From: Sclerotinia nivalis
Lineage: Eukaryota > Ascomycota > Leotiomycetes > Helotiales > Sclerotiniaceae
Assembly: GCA_029531795.1 (NCBI GenBank)
Contig: JAPEIS010000007.1
Span: forward strand, 372,001 to 436,000
Length of the DNA stretch: 64,000 nucleotides
Direction of reading: 5' to 3'
The notes under the pieces were generated by a model. That model did no database searches. It was not told the origin of the DNA and saw only the letters and a program-made list of their open reading frames with translations. Position 1 is the stretch's first letter, and the number at the start of each line of letters is the position of its first letter. Position numbers and translations under genes: made by a program. Below are positions 12,133-24,022 of this stretch, piece after piece.

Positions 12133-12221
12133 ATTACCCTCACGATTCACTACAACCCCCGCAATTACCCTCAAAATTCACTACAAATCCCCGCCATTTC
12201 CCCATGATTTGAGACCCCCAC
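12133..12221 (+). promoter_or_regulatory. Duplicated promoter box with CreA-like sites, upstream of GH3 gene
   Basis: A 31-bp block starting ATTACCCTCA is repeated directly (12133-12163 and 12164-12195). Each copy carries a reverse-strand match to the CreA/Cre1 carbon-repressor consensus SYGGRG (CCCCGC at 12157-12162 and 12189-12194). A third match, CCCCAC, is at 12216-12221. They lie 60-150 bp before the ATG. Carbon repression of beta-glucosidase genes is well known in fungi; its use here is inferred from sequence alone. Confidence 0.45.
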
Positions 12222-12278
12222 AGTTTTCTCCATTCTCTCTCTTTCATCCCCAGAAGCCCTCAAGCAATTGCTACAAAA

Positions 12279-15200
12279 ATGAGGTCTTCATTGTTAATTG
12301 CATCAGTTGCAATCTTTGCGACTTCTACCTTTGCTCAGAATGACGGAGACTTAACTCCTCCTAGTTATCCATCTCCATGGATGAATGGTAACGGAGATTG
12401 GGCAGAGGCATATGCCAAAGCAAAGAGATTCGTTAGCCAGCTTACCCTTCTTGAGAAAGTCAACTTGACCACTGGTGTTGGTTGGGAAGGCGAAGCTTGT
12501 GTGGGAAATACTGGTACAATTCCTCGACTCAATTTCCCGGGATTTTGTTTACAAGATTCTCCTCTCGGTATTCGATTCAGTAAGTTCTCCTGTGGAGCAG
12601 AGGTTATATTATGACTAACGGGTGATGATTAGCTGATTACAATTCTGCTTTTCCTTCGGGAATGAATGCTGCCGCAACATGGAGTTATGATTTGATGAAT
12701 GCTCGAGGTATTGCTATGGGAAAGGAACATCGAGGAAAGGGTATAGATGTCCAATTGGGTCCTGTAGCAGGTATCTTTATCCTCCAAAGTCCAGTAGATT
12801 TCGATTTTAATTAACTTGGACTAGGTCCACTCGGAAGAGCACCGGCAGGTGGAAGAAATTGGGAAGGTTTCAGTCCAGATCCCGTTCTTACAGGAATTGG
12901 AATGATGGCAACAATTGAGGGAATTCGTAAGATTATCCTTCTTTCGCCTTTTCTCGGTTTCTATTATGTTCAAAGTCATCACAACATCTCAGCATATCTT
13001 GTTTTTACGGTTCAAAAATCGTATATTTTCATAGCTCCATTAAAATAACTGCTAACTGCTTGGATTTCATAGAGGATGCTGGAGTCATCGCTTGCGCAAA
13101 ACATTTTATCATGAATGAACAAGAACATTTCAGAGAACCTGGTGGCTCAAATGCTGCATACTCTGCAAATTTGGATGACAAGACCATGCACGAACTTTAC
13201 TTATGGTTAGTGGCACGTACTTTGTCGCCGACTTGTGCTAATAATTTTGCAGGCCATTTGCCGATGCTGTCAGGGCAGGAGCTGGTGCCGTCATGTGCTC
13301 ATACAATCGTATCAATCAAACTTATGGATCCGAGAATTCTTGGACTCTTAATTACTTGTTGAAGAATGAATTGGACTTTCAAGGTTTCGGTATGTATCTT
13401 GACCTAATTTTTGAATTTTAGGCTAACCCCAGTCGATAGTCGTGAGTGATTGGTGGGCACAGCATAATGGCATTGCCAGTGCATTCGCTGGACTTGAGTA
13501 AGCTTAACATATTGTCAAGAAATAACTTGAACTAATTTTGTTTCAGTATGACCATGGCTGGAGATCAAAATCTTGCTTCAGGTAACACATATTGGGGCAC
13601 TTGGCTCACTAATGCTGTCCTTAATGGCACCATCCCTCAATGGCGTCTTGATGACATGGTTGTTCGCATCATGTCGGCATACTATAAGGTCGGCAGAGAT
13701 ACTGCTAAGGTTCCAGTAAACTTCAATTCATGGAATCTTAGCACATATGGTTACCAGCATCCACTTGCTAACGAAGACTTTACCCAAATTAATGAACATG
13801 TCAATGTCCAAGATGACCATGCCTCACTTATCCGCGAAATTGGTGCCAAGTCGACCGTCCTCTTGAAGAACACGAAAAATGCATTGCCATTGCGTAATCC
13901 AAAAAGCATAGCAATCATCGGAGAAGATGCCCATGATAACCCAGGTGGTCCAAATGCCTGTGGAGATCGTGGTTGCAATATTGGCACACTTGCGATGGTA
14001 TGTATCACCCTTTGACTACTGATGAAGCTTGCTAACCACTGCTCATTTTTCTAGGGTTGGGGTTCTGGTACCGCAAACTTTCCGTACTTGATATCTCCCG
14101 TTACAGCATTGAAAGCAAAGGCAGCAGAGGGTTACAGTCAGACAACTGTCAAAAATGTCAGCAACAATTACGATTTCGCTGCTGTCGCTGAAGCAGTAAA
14201 AGGAGCTTCTGTCGCAATAGTATTTGCCAACGCTAATGGCGGAGAAGCTTTCATTACCGTCGATGGCAATCAAGGAGACCGAAACAATCTGACCTTGTGG
14301 GGTAATGGTGATGCTCTTATTGATTATGTTGCATCTATCCACGAAAACACCGTTGTTGTTCTTCACACGATCGGACCCGTGATTGTCGAAGCATACAAGA
14401 ATCATCCCAATGTAACCGCCATTCTTTGGGCCGGTTTACCTGGTCAAGAATCCGGAAACTCACTCACAGATGTCTTGTATGGTGAAGTAAACCCACAGGC
14501 AAAATCCGTCTTCACATGGGGAAAAACTCGCGAAGATTACGGAACAGACGTCGAATATACCATCTCCACCCCAGATCCTCAGTTGAACTTCAAAGAGGGT
14601 GTATTTATTGACTACCGTCACTTCGACGCCGCAAATATTGAGCCATCCTACGAATTCGGTTTCGGTCTCTCATACACCACATTCTCATACTCTAACCTGC
14701 GCATCCAACGTCATTACGCTTCTGCTTATAAACCAACGCGGGGAAGAACATCATCCGCTCCAACATTCGGCAAGATCAATTACAATGCATCGGCTGCACA
14801 ATACCCGCCAGGATTCCATAAAGTTCCTGGTTACGTCTACCCATATCTTGAGGGTCCATTGGTCGCAAACCAAAGTGTTCAACTCCCTCCACACTCGACA
14901 GATAGCTCACCACAACCACTTCTCGCGGCTGGCGGTGAACCAGGTGGTAATCCGGGCTTGTATGATGTGCTTTACACTGTAACTGCTAAAATTACCAATA
15001 CTGGCAAGGTATCAGGAACGGAAATTCCTCAACTTGTAAGTTTCTCCCCTTCTCCCTCTCCATCTACCTCCCATCCTCTCTCATCATAACCAAGTCCCAT
15101 ACTAACCACACGTAAACAGTACATATCTCTCGGCGGCCCCACCAACCCCAAAGTCGTCCTCCGAGGCTTCGACGACATGGAGCTCGAACCCCATGAATCA

Positions 15201-15344
15201 GATACCTTCAAATATGAAATCACCAGACGCGATATTAGTAATTGGGATCCGGTAACACAAAATTGGGTTATTACTGAGTATCCTAAGACGGTGTATGTAG
15301 GTCGTTCGAGCAGGAATTTGGTTTTGATTGGAACTTTGCAGTAG
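12279..15344 (+). CDS. Secreted GH3 beta-glucosidase
   Basis: Nine exons: 12279-12579, 12633-12770, 12825-12926, 13073-13205, 13253-13389, 13440-13497, 13547-13997, 14055-15035, 15120-15344. All junctions keep phase and give 841 residues, close to the ~860 of Aspergillus BglA-type enzymes. A signal peptide spans about residues 1-19 ([13 protein letters not shown]). The (alpha/beta)8 domain has the typical [26 protein letters not shown] and ACAKHF motifs; the nucleophile is Asp274 in VVSDWW. The second alpha/beta/alpha sandwich follows ([11 protein letters not shown]), then GFGLSYTTF and a C-terminal fibronectin-III-like domain ending near VGRSSRNL. The enzyme releases glucose from cellobiose and aryl-glucosides during plant cell wall use. 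Several N-glycosylation sequons are present. Introns 2, 3 and 6 have ordinary GTA donors; intron 4 uses GTTAGT. Confidence 0.93.
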
Positions 15345-16019
15345 TGGGGTTATGCAAGTAATGTGTGGGAGTGCTTTGGGATAATGGGATTGCTTCCTGC
15401 CGGGGATAGCATGTGGCGCATATGGTCCATGACAAATTAATGCAATATGCTTGGTAACTAGTTTTTGAGGACTTTTAATTTAAGTGATATTTAAATTCTT
15501 TGGGTACTGGGTAAGATGGTGAAGATGGTGATGTGGAGATATATGACAGCTGCTTATACCTGCATGGAACGTTCAAAATTTTACATAAACAAGTAAGCAC
15601 ATTTTCACGATAAACTAAGCAGTCTGAGTGTATTTTCATTTCAGTATTGGGATGAAGGAGAAGTGTGTATACTCATGAGGATCAAAATTTCTTTTGTGTC
15701 TTTTAGCTTTAGGTGTAGTATCCTAGAAACCTTGTTGATCATGCATTCACTACCTGAATTTCTTTCACAAATCGTCTCACCTCACGGCACATGTGCAGGT
15801 CTGAAGATGCATTTAAGAAAACATTTGACGCTGTTCTTGTTTCCTATCTCTTGCTATTAAAACCATGATTGATACCGATATCAAGAAGTGAACTATGAAA
15901 ACATTAACCTAGGCTAATCCTGTTATAATCCTCGCTGACCTATATCAGGTACCCCAAACAAATAACCAAACAACGCTATTCATTTTTCGCGTCTAATCTT
16001 GCTCTTCCTCGTCTCTCCC
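15345..16019. other. Convergent 3' intergenic region
   Basis: AT-rich tail between the GH3 gene and the convergent membrane-protein gene. Nothing coding is supported. Confidence 0.4.
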
Positions 16020-17405
16020 TCATCTCCCATTTTGCGCTCTATTCTCGACTCTCCGCGGTCTCATATATTGTATTGAGGTTTTTGGTCGAAACTTCTTGGT
16101 ATCCAAATATGGCTGCGGGCCAGGTAACTGGAACCAATTGAGTGGATTTATTCGGTACTGTATCAACAATCCCATTGCCAACACCAAAAGGAAGGTGATA
16201 AATTGTCCAATCCTATTGTATAGTAGAAATCTTCCCACGAATCTAAAGCCATGCATTCCCCACAGTAACAGCATTCCTACGCAATTGGGAAGAAACATGA
16301 CAATCGCCAGCCTATTCTGGAAACATTGAACGACCACCCATATGCCAAAATTCAAAAGATCCCGTCCACTGCGGTATGCAGATGCTATTATTCTTCCTAT
16401 TTTTTTCCAACGTCGAATAATATTTCTGTTAATCCGAATACACTGTGCTTTGAGATTCTGGTATATTGCACTAATGGTTTTTGCGATCCATCTGCCAGCA
16501 GCACACCACCCCTCGACATACCATCTGAGGCTAAAATGCAGTTCTTCATTGGCCGATGTACCCAACTCTTGAAACACCCTCCAGAACGGGTCTGTCTGGA
16601 ATATAAAATCTGCATATAGCGCCTTTAAATACCATGTGACACCAGCATACACTTGCTTTGATATCCATATGACACCATTATACAGTGTCTTCAATATCCA
16701 TGTGATGACAGTATACAGTGCCTTTATTATCCATGTGACACTAGTATACAGTGCCTTTAATATCCATATGATACTAATACACAATGCCTTTAATATCCAT
16801 ATGATACCATTACACAGTGCTTCTACAATTAATCTGGCAGTAGCAAGCGGTTTCGATACCATCTGTTTGAAGCTGACAATAAATCCAGTATCAAAAACCA
16901 GAATCTTTGTATTTCCTCCAGGGCCCAGACTCGTCTTTAAGTCGGGGTGCCTCACGACCCTATCAGATTTTAGAAACAAGTTATGTTCCATAGCATCTTT
17001 ATCAAGAGGCCCACTGTTCCAGAATGAAACGAAGAATGTGCCTTCGATGAGTTGAAAATTCGAGTCAATTTGCTTATAACCTTGGATGCTGCTGGCTGGT
17101 CTGGGTAAGTGAAATCTGCATCCTAGCCCAACACCTGTTATGGACCAGTGATAAAGATAACAAAAGGAAATAGCCAGGGCCAAAATAGGGACGCTTAAGA
17201 TGAGGAAAACGGGATACAGGAACTTGAGAAGGCTGATGATGGGGGAAAAAACCTTGGGGAAGTCGCGAGGCTTGAAAATGACACCAAAGATTTTCAAGAA
17301 GGACTTGAGATTCGATAGAGCAGATAATATCGTTTCAGGCAGTACGGGAATCGAGAACGGTAAAAGCGTCTTGTTGCCATTCTCAAGGAGGGTGGCTGGT
17401 TCCAT
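16020..17405 (-). CDS. Membrane protein with 11-residue (hendecad) Trp/Lys repeats
   Basis: Single 461-codon exon with no recognised family. The N-terminal 60 residues are mildly hydrophobic; a transmembrane helix lies at about 62-88. A soluble-looking segment (about 92-180, with EGTFFVSFWNSGPLD) follows. Residues 195-267 are six tandem 11-mers of the form W-I-x-K-A-L-Y-x-x-V-T, with Trp at 203, 214, 225, 236, 247 and 258, exactly 11 apart. Eleven residues make three helical turns, so this should be one long amphipathic helix with Trp and Leu on one face and Lys at a fixed angle. A Trp-rich basic part (290-350) and two more membrane helices (about 366-385 and 398-417) end the protein, with a basic tail. 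The repeat and the helices suggest membrane binding or shaping, which is inference. Confidence 0.75.
   Translation of the reverse strand: MEPATLLENGNKTLLPFSIPVLPETILSALSNLKSFLKIFGVIFKPRDFPKVFSPIISLLKFLYPVFLILSVPILALAISFCYLYHWSITGVGLGCRFHLPRPASSIQGYKQIDSNFQLIEGTFFVSFWNSGPLDKDAMEHNLFLKSDRVVRHPDLKTSLGPGGNTKILVFDTGFIVSFKQMVSKPLATARLIVEALCNGIIWILKALCISIIWILKALYTSVTWIIKALYTVITWILKTLYNGVIWISKQVYAGVTWYLKALYADFIFQTDPFWRVFQELGTSANEELHFSLRWYVEGWCAAGRWIAKTISAIYQNLKAQCIRINRNIIRRWKKIGRIIASAYRSGRDLLNFGIWVVVQCFQNRLAIVMFLPNCVGMLLLWGMHGFRFVGRFLLYNRIGQFITFLLVLAMGLLIQYRINPLNWFQLPGPQPYLDTKKFRPKTSIQYMRPRRVENRAQNGR
16621..16851 (-). repeat. 33-bp tandem repeat inside the membrane-protein gene
   Basis: Units start at 16621, 16654, 16687, 16720, 16753, 16786 and 16819. 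Six are clear and the last is diverged. On the plus strand the core is GCCTTTAATATCCATATGA followed by a variable stretch ending TACACAGT. Neighbouring units differ at only a few of 33 positions, so expansion looks recent, and copy number may vary between strains. Confidence 0.85.
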
Positions 17406-18533
17406 TGTGATGATGTCGCAGAGATGACTAGGGTTATATAGTTAGTCTGATACCCAGGTTCTGCTCATGAACATTCCTATTGCAAGTGCGGTGAAGATTT
17501 ATTAGAAGTCATATTGAGGGGGCTGAAGTATCGGCGGCGGCGCGAAAAGACACCAAAAATCATGTTCGGACGGCTGAAGTGATACAGCGATTGTATAACT
17601 CAGAATACATACGCTGACTCTTTTTTCTTTCCCTTTCCTCGTATCCCAGATAAAGATTCAGTAGATTATGCCTAAACAAAAATGTTGTAATGTAATGTAT
17701 ATTTCACCAAAAACGACCACGGTTGAGTGGGATGTAAAAGTTGATTAATTGTTTGTCAAGAAAGAGAACTAGTAGGAGAATCATTGAAGTATGTATTGGC
17801 AAGTAAAACTAGTTCCTTCCTTTCTTATGCTATGTAAATATATGAATGTTCCTGCCCCTTTGTGAAAACTGCATCAAAGGCGGAACAGGAAATTAAGAAA
17901 AAACCCTAAATGGGAGGGAGAATTAGATTATTCCTGCCCAAAGTAATTTGAGGGGTATCATGAGACTAAAAATGTTTTTGCAAAATAACTCAACGCAATG
18001 TGCTCCTCCAGCTCAGATGGGATTGTCATTGCCATATCTATTGATACTGCAATATATCGCCACCGAAACATTCAACCACCTTCGCACGATATCTCCATCG
18101 CAATGTATCCACCATCTGCGGAGTACTATGTCTCCAATCACATAACTACTTCGAAAATCAAAGCAACCGCAACCTATGCCGTTCAGCACAGTTCATCCAT
18201 GTCCCCACAATCGCTACATGCTCTCACAAATTAGCGACGCCATAAAATTCCACGCCCTTTCTCGCAACCATATTTCTGAAACACGCCTCCATATCGATCA
18301 TGTCCCAGGATTAATTCATAGGCGAACTTATCGCATCGATTTCCAAAAATCCATATTCTTAAGCCTCATGCTTTTCAACAGAAGCTATTACAATTCCTCA
18401 ATTCGGCCTTCCATATATTCAATAGGCCTTCTCACTTTTGGTGAGTTAATCCCGTCATCAGCTCCCTTCAGTTCGTGCCTCTCTTGTAGTCATAGCTGCA
18501 AACTCGGGTTCTGCGACTCTCCTGCAGCGAGCC
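17406..18533. other. Intergenic
   Basis: Promoter side of the membrane-protein gene and 3' side of the next minus-strand gene. A 173-codon plus-strand frame at 18176-18697 overlaps the last exon of that gene and looks like its shadow. Confidence 0.4.
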
Positions 18534-20309
18534 TCAATTCCAATAGTAGTGTTCAGGAGTGGTGCCATAGCGCCGACGAACCGAAGATTTTGGGTTTCGT
18601 GATTTATTGCGCGACGTCACTTTGTGGCGTCTTCGATGCGGCGGTGGTGTGCTACGGCGGAGGGGCGGACCACCGTTGTTACTGTCAATGTAGATAGGTC
18701 TTTGCCGAATGTTACCTGATAGAGCAGACGGATCCGGAATGTACCTAAGATTATCATGTATGCCATAGCCATAGTATTGTCCGTCATGGCCGTAGTATAG
18801 TCCGTCATGGCCAAAGTACCCTGGTTCCTCCCAAGACTTCTGGCTATCATTGGAGTTTTCCTGGCAGGTTTGACCAAGCATACATGGAGGCGTTGGAGTT
18901 CTGGGGATCTTTATTGTTCATTAGTATTAATATTGCAGTAGTCAGAGATTTGGGAAACTTACCACTGATATGGGACGAAGTCGCTTTCTGCCTTGCTGTC
19001 CATTAATTTCTTCATCCTCGCTGTAGTCGCTGAAAGCGCGCTTTTTGGGATGGCTCTCGTTGAACATGTCGTTGGCTCCGGAGCTGCTTACATTAATCCC
19101 CTCAAAGAAGTTTGGTATTTGTGCCATCCAGTTCTGAACGGAATCGTGATTTTCCCACATTGGATTAGCTCTCTGCTCTGCCTCATCTAGAATTATTTTC
19201 TTCATATCTAGATGGTATTTCATCTCGGCGAATGCTCTCTTATTATGATCTCGTGAGTACAAAGCGTACCATCGGCCTTCTTCTCCTTCATATTCTACTT
19301 CATTGTAGTAGCTATTGTAGTCGGCCCATTGTTGTTGGCCATTTGGCATCATAAAATACTCGTTCTCCCGATTGTTAGCGTCAAAGTCCAGAACTTTGTT
19401 GCGCTGGTAGATCTTTTGATGATGTGCATAAATGTTGTTTGCTTCAGCAAACATTTTTCCTCCTCCATGCAAAATGATCTGATGAGTGATGAACGAATAT
19501 TTGTGGTTGTCTTGTTGTAGTTGTTCCACCTCATATTCAAGCTCTTGAATCTTAAGATACTGCTCATTGGCAACATCTTGCATCCCATAGTTGAGATGCT
19601 CGAGTCGCTTTTGCCTCCTCAATCCCCACCGAGCACGATCTTCCGTTACTAGACGGTCCGCAATTATTTCACGATGCTCTGCTAGCGACTTTTGGTGTGC
19701 ATGCCATTCGTTTTCAATAGCAATAACCTGCATTTCGAGTTCCTTAAATTCGACCATGTATTCCCTCTCCAATAGTTCCTGCGTTCTCGTGACCTCATTC
19801 AATCTCCTGGTATACCAGACTCTGACCTCCTTGAGATCCGCATCCGTACGAGTGTTTTCGGGGCCACATGCTTGATCAATAGCCTCATCGAATCGAGAAA
19901 GAATGGAATTGAATTTCCTATCCTCCTTTTTCATAGCCTTCGAATGATTCTTCTGCAAAGTACCGAGAGCTTCCTCGATTCTGAAAAGATTTTGAAGATT
20001 TGGATCATGTTCTTCGAAAGGAGCCGGTTCTCGATAATAGAAAGCCGAAATCTTCTGTTGTAGGACAATGGTTGGAAGTTCCGGGTAATGGTTCTTCTCG
20101 GGATTGGGAACATATGCGTGTAGCTCCTAGAGAAGTATTAGCAACAGACAAATATAATCCTAATGATCACGAGATTAACGTACATTCCATCTCACCATGT
20201 CATCATCATGGCTTTCCAAAGCGTCCTCGAATAGCTCTTCCGGAGCATCAAACCACACGTCATCATCGTAGTTGGCGAATACATTATTTTGGTTGAGAGT
20301 GGTAGACAT
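18534..20309 (-). CDS. Coiled-coil protein, lineage-specific family (copy A)
   Basis: Exons 20309-20184, 20126-18963 and 18908-18534 join in phase 0 at both junctions to give 554 residues. Exon 1 encodes an acidic N-terminus with DDDVWFDAPEELFEDALE. Exon 2 opens with YVPNPEKNHYPELPT (from residue 47) and continues as a long Glu/Lys/Gln-rich region with coiled-coil stretches (LEREYMVEFKELEMQV, LKIQELEYEVEQLQQ), ending in a basic, nuclear-signal-like HPKKRAF and GRKRLRP. Exon 3 is low-complexity: GHDG-x-YYG repeats, then Arg/Pro-rich. No known domain is recognised. It shares the DAPE box, the YV.NP motif, the LEREY coil and an equivalent intron with the gene at 21175-22445, so the two are paralogues. 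Nuclear location is inferred from the basic clusters. Confidence 0.75.
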
Positions 20310-21174
20310 GGTGACAATATGCAGTTTCTCAAGAGATAGGTGCAATAGGTATCACGATGGATGTTGTGAAGAAATGCTAAGTTGGAGTGTCAAGTAAGTT
20401 GTCCAGGTTATCAGGTTCAATCAATTCTGGGAAATATTGTTGTGGGAATTCAGGATCAACTTGGGGGAGGGAGTTCTTTTAAGTCGTGTGAGAACTAGTT
20501 TGCTCTATTACGGTTTTAGCTATTACAGCGACTTCAACTATCCGCATGTTATAAGCGATATTAGAGGTGTAATATTCAATACGGTCAATACAATCATTAT
20601 TAAGAAGTGTCTAATGCGAAACCACAATGGAGGTTCCGTACTACCTGTAACCTATAGCAGTGGTGGTTAGCGTTGCTATTCATTTCGCTTCATCTTTCTA
20701 TTGTTGCTTTGTAACTGGCATCGCTTGTTTTAGGAGGAGTGTCAGAAGTGAAATAGGTTTGGCAGTTTGAAGAAGATAGAAATGAAGGAAAGGAAGATTA
20801 ATTTGTGGAGAAGGACTGAAATAAAGATCAAAAAAGCTTGACTTGCATATTGTGCCTCAAATAAAATGAGAAGGTTAGTTAATTGGCGAAGTCATTTCAT
20901 GCCTTTTTGTTTATACTATGGGATTAAATATAGAGAAAAAATGACTTAGATAGTTGACTCTTACAGCTCGGGAGCATATCCTACTTTTTGACCAGGCACT
21001 TTGATTGAAAGTCTGAGAACTATCAGGGAAAAGCCCTATAAACATTATGATCCTTTGTGTGGAATAAATGATAGACTCAAATATTAATTTGGTAGGTGTA
21101 TTATAAGGTACGGTGATATTTAACCTTTATAGTGAACATGCTCCAACCGTATCTAATGGAGGTCATAAAATTAG
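20310..21174. other. Intergenic between paralogues A and B
   Basis: Promoter side of copy A and 3' side of copy B. Short frames only, no domain. Confidence 0.4.
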
Positions 21175-22445
21175 CTAATGGAGGCGCCTACGCTTTACTT
21201 CTCTCTCTTCCGTACATCTATCGACCTCATCACACTCCTTGAGTCTGCGCTTATGAGTCGCACGGGAGGTCTCCCAAATTCCACGCTCTCTGTTAAATAC
21301 CTCCCCCCGCATCCCACGTGTTTCCAACTCGTTAATCCACCTCGCCTGCTGCTGCATTCTGCTTGCTTGCTGATTGACCTCCACCTCAAGCTCACGCACC
21401 CGAGACTTCTCTTCATGCAACTCTCTCAAATAAGCATCGCTAGTATTCCGAATCTGATCTCGATGACGTCTCTCGAGGATTATCGCATCACGATGAACCT
21501 TAAGATGGGATTTAAATTTTTGAGCTCGATATCTTTGTCTATCCCGCTGCTCAATCACACGATCAAGTCTTTCATTATATTCCCCCAAAGTACCATTTTG
21601 CAACCGTCGCAAGTTTTTATAGCCTGCCTCGAATTTCTCCATTCGAATTTCAAGCCAATAGTTATCTGCTTTGAGACCATCCATTCTACCTTCCAGTTGA
21701 GCTTCTCGCTTCAATGCGCCGTCGAGACGACTTTGCGTATCGAGCTTTTGCGCACGCTGTTGTTGTAAGGCCAGTTGTGCGCCACGATCGTTACGCTCTT
21801 TCGTCCACTTTGCTCTAATTGCTTCTGCTTCCTTTGCAAGCATCGACATCGTGTCAATATACTCTCTCTCGAGGCGTTCCTTTGTCTTAGAACATGCGTT
21901 GATTTTATCCACGATCAAGTCCCTCTTCCTCTTGCAATCGGAGCCGGTATAGACATTATCTAGTTCGTATAAGGTTTCTTTGACGGCCGAAAGCTTTTTG
22001 ACCAGGGTATCAATCATGCGGTCTTCCATGTTAATTCCCCGTTCGTGATCCTCCTGCAAATCGACAAGTTGATCGCTAAGGCGCTTGAGATGGATATATT
22101 CTGCAGCATCACTACGAAAATTCTCTGCTGTCACGAATACGACGATTTCGTTGTGGAGGGTTACTGTGGGTAAGACTGGATAATAATTTTGTTTGGGATT
22201 GATGACGTATTTGTTTCTCTTTGCGCCTGTTAAAAGGTTGATTCTCATGCGGCAAATATCAAAAAATTGAAGCTACTCACAGACAACCCAAAAAGTACAT
22301 CTTGTTCTTCCAGGGCATCAAAGTATTCCTCGATTTCTTGCTCTGGTAAGCCGGCGGGCGCGTCGTACCATGTATCTTCGTCTCCAAAGATGTGATCGGG
22401 GTGGTATGGAGATTCCATCATGTCAGAAAAGGACGAGGAAACCAT
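21175..22445 (-). CDS. Coiled-coil protein, lineage-specific family (copy B)
   Basis: ATG at 22445 chosen because the frame further upstream has only a GTG. Exon 1 is 22445-22281 and exon 2 22218-21175; the intron has donor GTGAGT and, to keep phase, an AAAG acceptor. The alternative CAG acceptor 8 nt earlier would break the frame unless an unusual donor is used, so this junction is tentative. The product is 402 residues: acidic start with DEDTWYDAPAGLPE, then YVINPKQNYYPVLPT, then nearly continuous Arg/Glu-rich coiled coil (LERRHRDQIRN, VRELEVEVNQQ) ending in a basic VKRRRLH at the C-terminus. It aligns with copy A over the N-terminal acidic box, the YV.NP..N.YP.LPT motif and LEREY. Copy A has an extra C-terminal exon that B lacks. 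Function unknown. Confidence 0.72.
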
Positions 22446-24022
22446 CGTGGAGAGTATCAGAATGTGGTTGTATGGATTGTATAACGTTTGTTCGCAAAGG
22501 CCGATAAAGTTCACTTGATATTCGTGGGGAAATTGTTGTAGGATATTAAAATCGCGATGATGGAATCTTGAAAGCGTCCTGTTATGCGCTCACGTGATTA
22601 TAATAATATTTCTACCGTACTATTTGGTCTGAGGCTTCAATAATCGATGCAGCAATACAGCTAGCTGCTTTTTTGGCGGGGCTCAGTTCTATTGTGGTTG
22701 GACCTTTTTAGCTTGAACAATAGACAGCATTCCTAATCTGGACTAGTGTATTGTGGCTCGCGTATTTCAGGAGGACTGATGGAACTGAAAGGGAGTGGGA
22801 TTGTGGGGCAATAAGTGACGATGGGACGGAAAGGGAAAGATGAAGATTGAAACTTTCACCTCAAATATAATTTTGATTTTGGTGAACGCGCTAGGTAAGG
22901 TTTTCCATAGAGATTTGGAAGGTAGGAAGCTGATAGTCCGATTCATTTTTGCGGTTGCTTGTCACCAAAAAAAAAAATGCAATTCTTACCTGTGCATCTA
23001 GTGAATAAGATTAAGATTTAGGATTTGAACCGCGTGAATGCGTACGGCATTTATCAAAAACCATTGATCGCTTTTTGCGATGATTAGCCGTAGCAAACGT
23101 AGAGTCCCTATCTGCACTACACTGGATAAAACCTCAGTTGTTTATTTGTTAGTTCTGAATGAGAGACCTGAAATATTGTGTTCTTAAAGCTTGAGCCGGC
23201 TGCTTTTTTTTTTAGCCAAGTATGGAGTATGTTTAAGCTTATTGTATAATATTCCTGTCGAAGACTTGCATTGTGTTTTCGGCATCTGAGACATGTAGGC
23301 TAAAGTAAATCTTGAGATCCGACACATATAACGGTGAGAGTCTAGAACAGAAGAGGTCTGAGAGCTCTCTATAGTTTATTTCACTTCACTATTTAGTGTG
23401 AGTCTCGTCCCCATGTTTTCACGATGCTTCAAGATATCAATATGTTTTAATAGTGTACTACTTATCGAGCTGCAATTGAAGAGGCCAGACGGCCAGGCGA
23501 TATATAAAGTAAGAAAATATGATCCGAACCAAAGGAATGATTATCCTCCAGAATATTACGTGTATATGTATTCCTTCATATTCTTAGGTAGGAGGAACAA
23601 TGAACATAGTAAACCTCCAAAATATAACATGTCCCTTTCATAATATCGCAGACATTGAGGAAATGGATGCCAGAATCCGTCGGAAAGGCTTAGCATTTCG
23701 TATGAAGTGCTAAAGGTACAGAAAATTCGTCCCTTGCCCTCCCTGTCGACCATTGCAGCGCAAATTATTTTCCGCAGAGCAGACTATAGTCCTTCCAATG
23801 ATGAGATCAGTACATGTACCACGAAAGTCTGCAAGGTAGTATACTCACATCATATTACGCTGATGCACCAAAAGCCCCACTTCCCAGCAAGACCCCTTCG
23901 CGCCTTCCTCATCCACATCACTCGCCGATTTTTCCTCGTACAACTTCCAGTCTTACAACTCCCGAATGCATTAGACATAAAGATGAACCGTACCAGAAAA
24001 TTCGGAGCAGCCAAAGTGTCAT
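22446..24022. other. Intergenic, AT-rich
   Basis: No supported gene. Short poly-A and poly-T runs near 22970 and 23205. Plus-strand frames at 23398 and 23707 have no motifs or matching splice sites. Confidence 0.4.

Noticed and set aside
18176..18697. 173-codon plus-strand frame
   Set aside because: Antisense to the confirmed last exon of copy A; composition explained by that exon.
23020..23080. GGTTCAAATCC-like T-loop on the minus strand near a direct repeat
   Set aside because: No matching acceptor, D-arm or anticodon arm.
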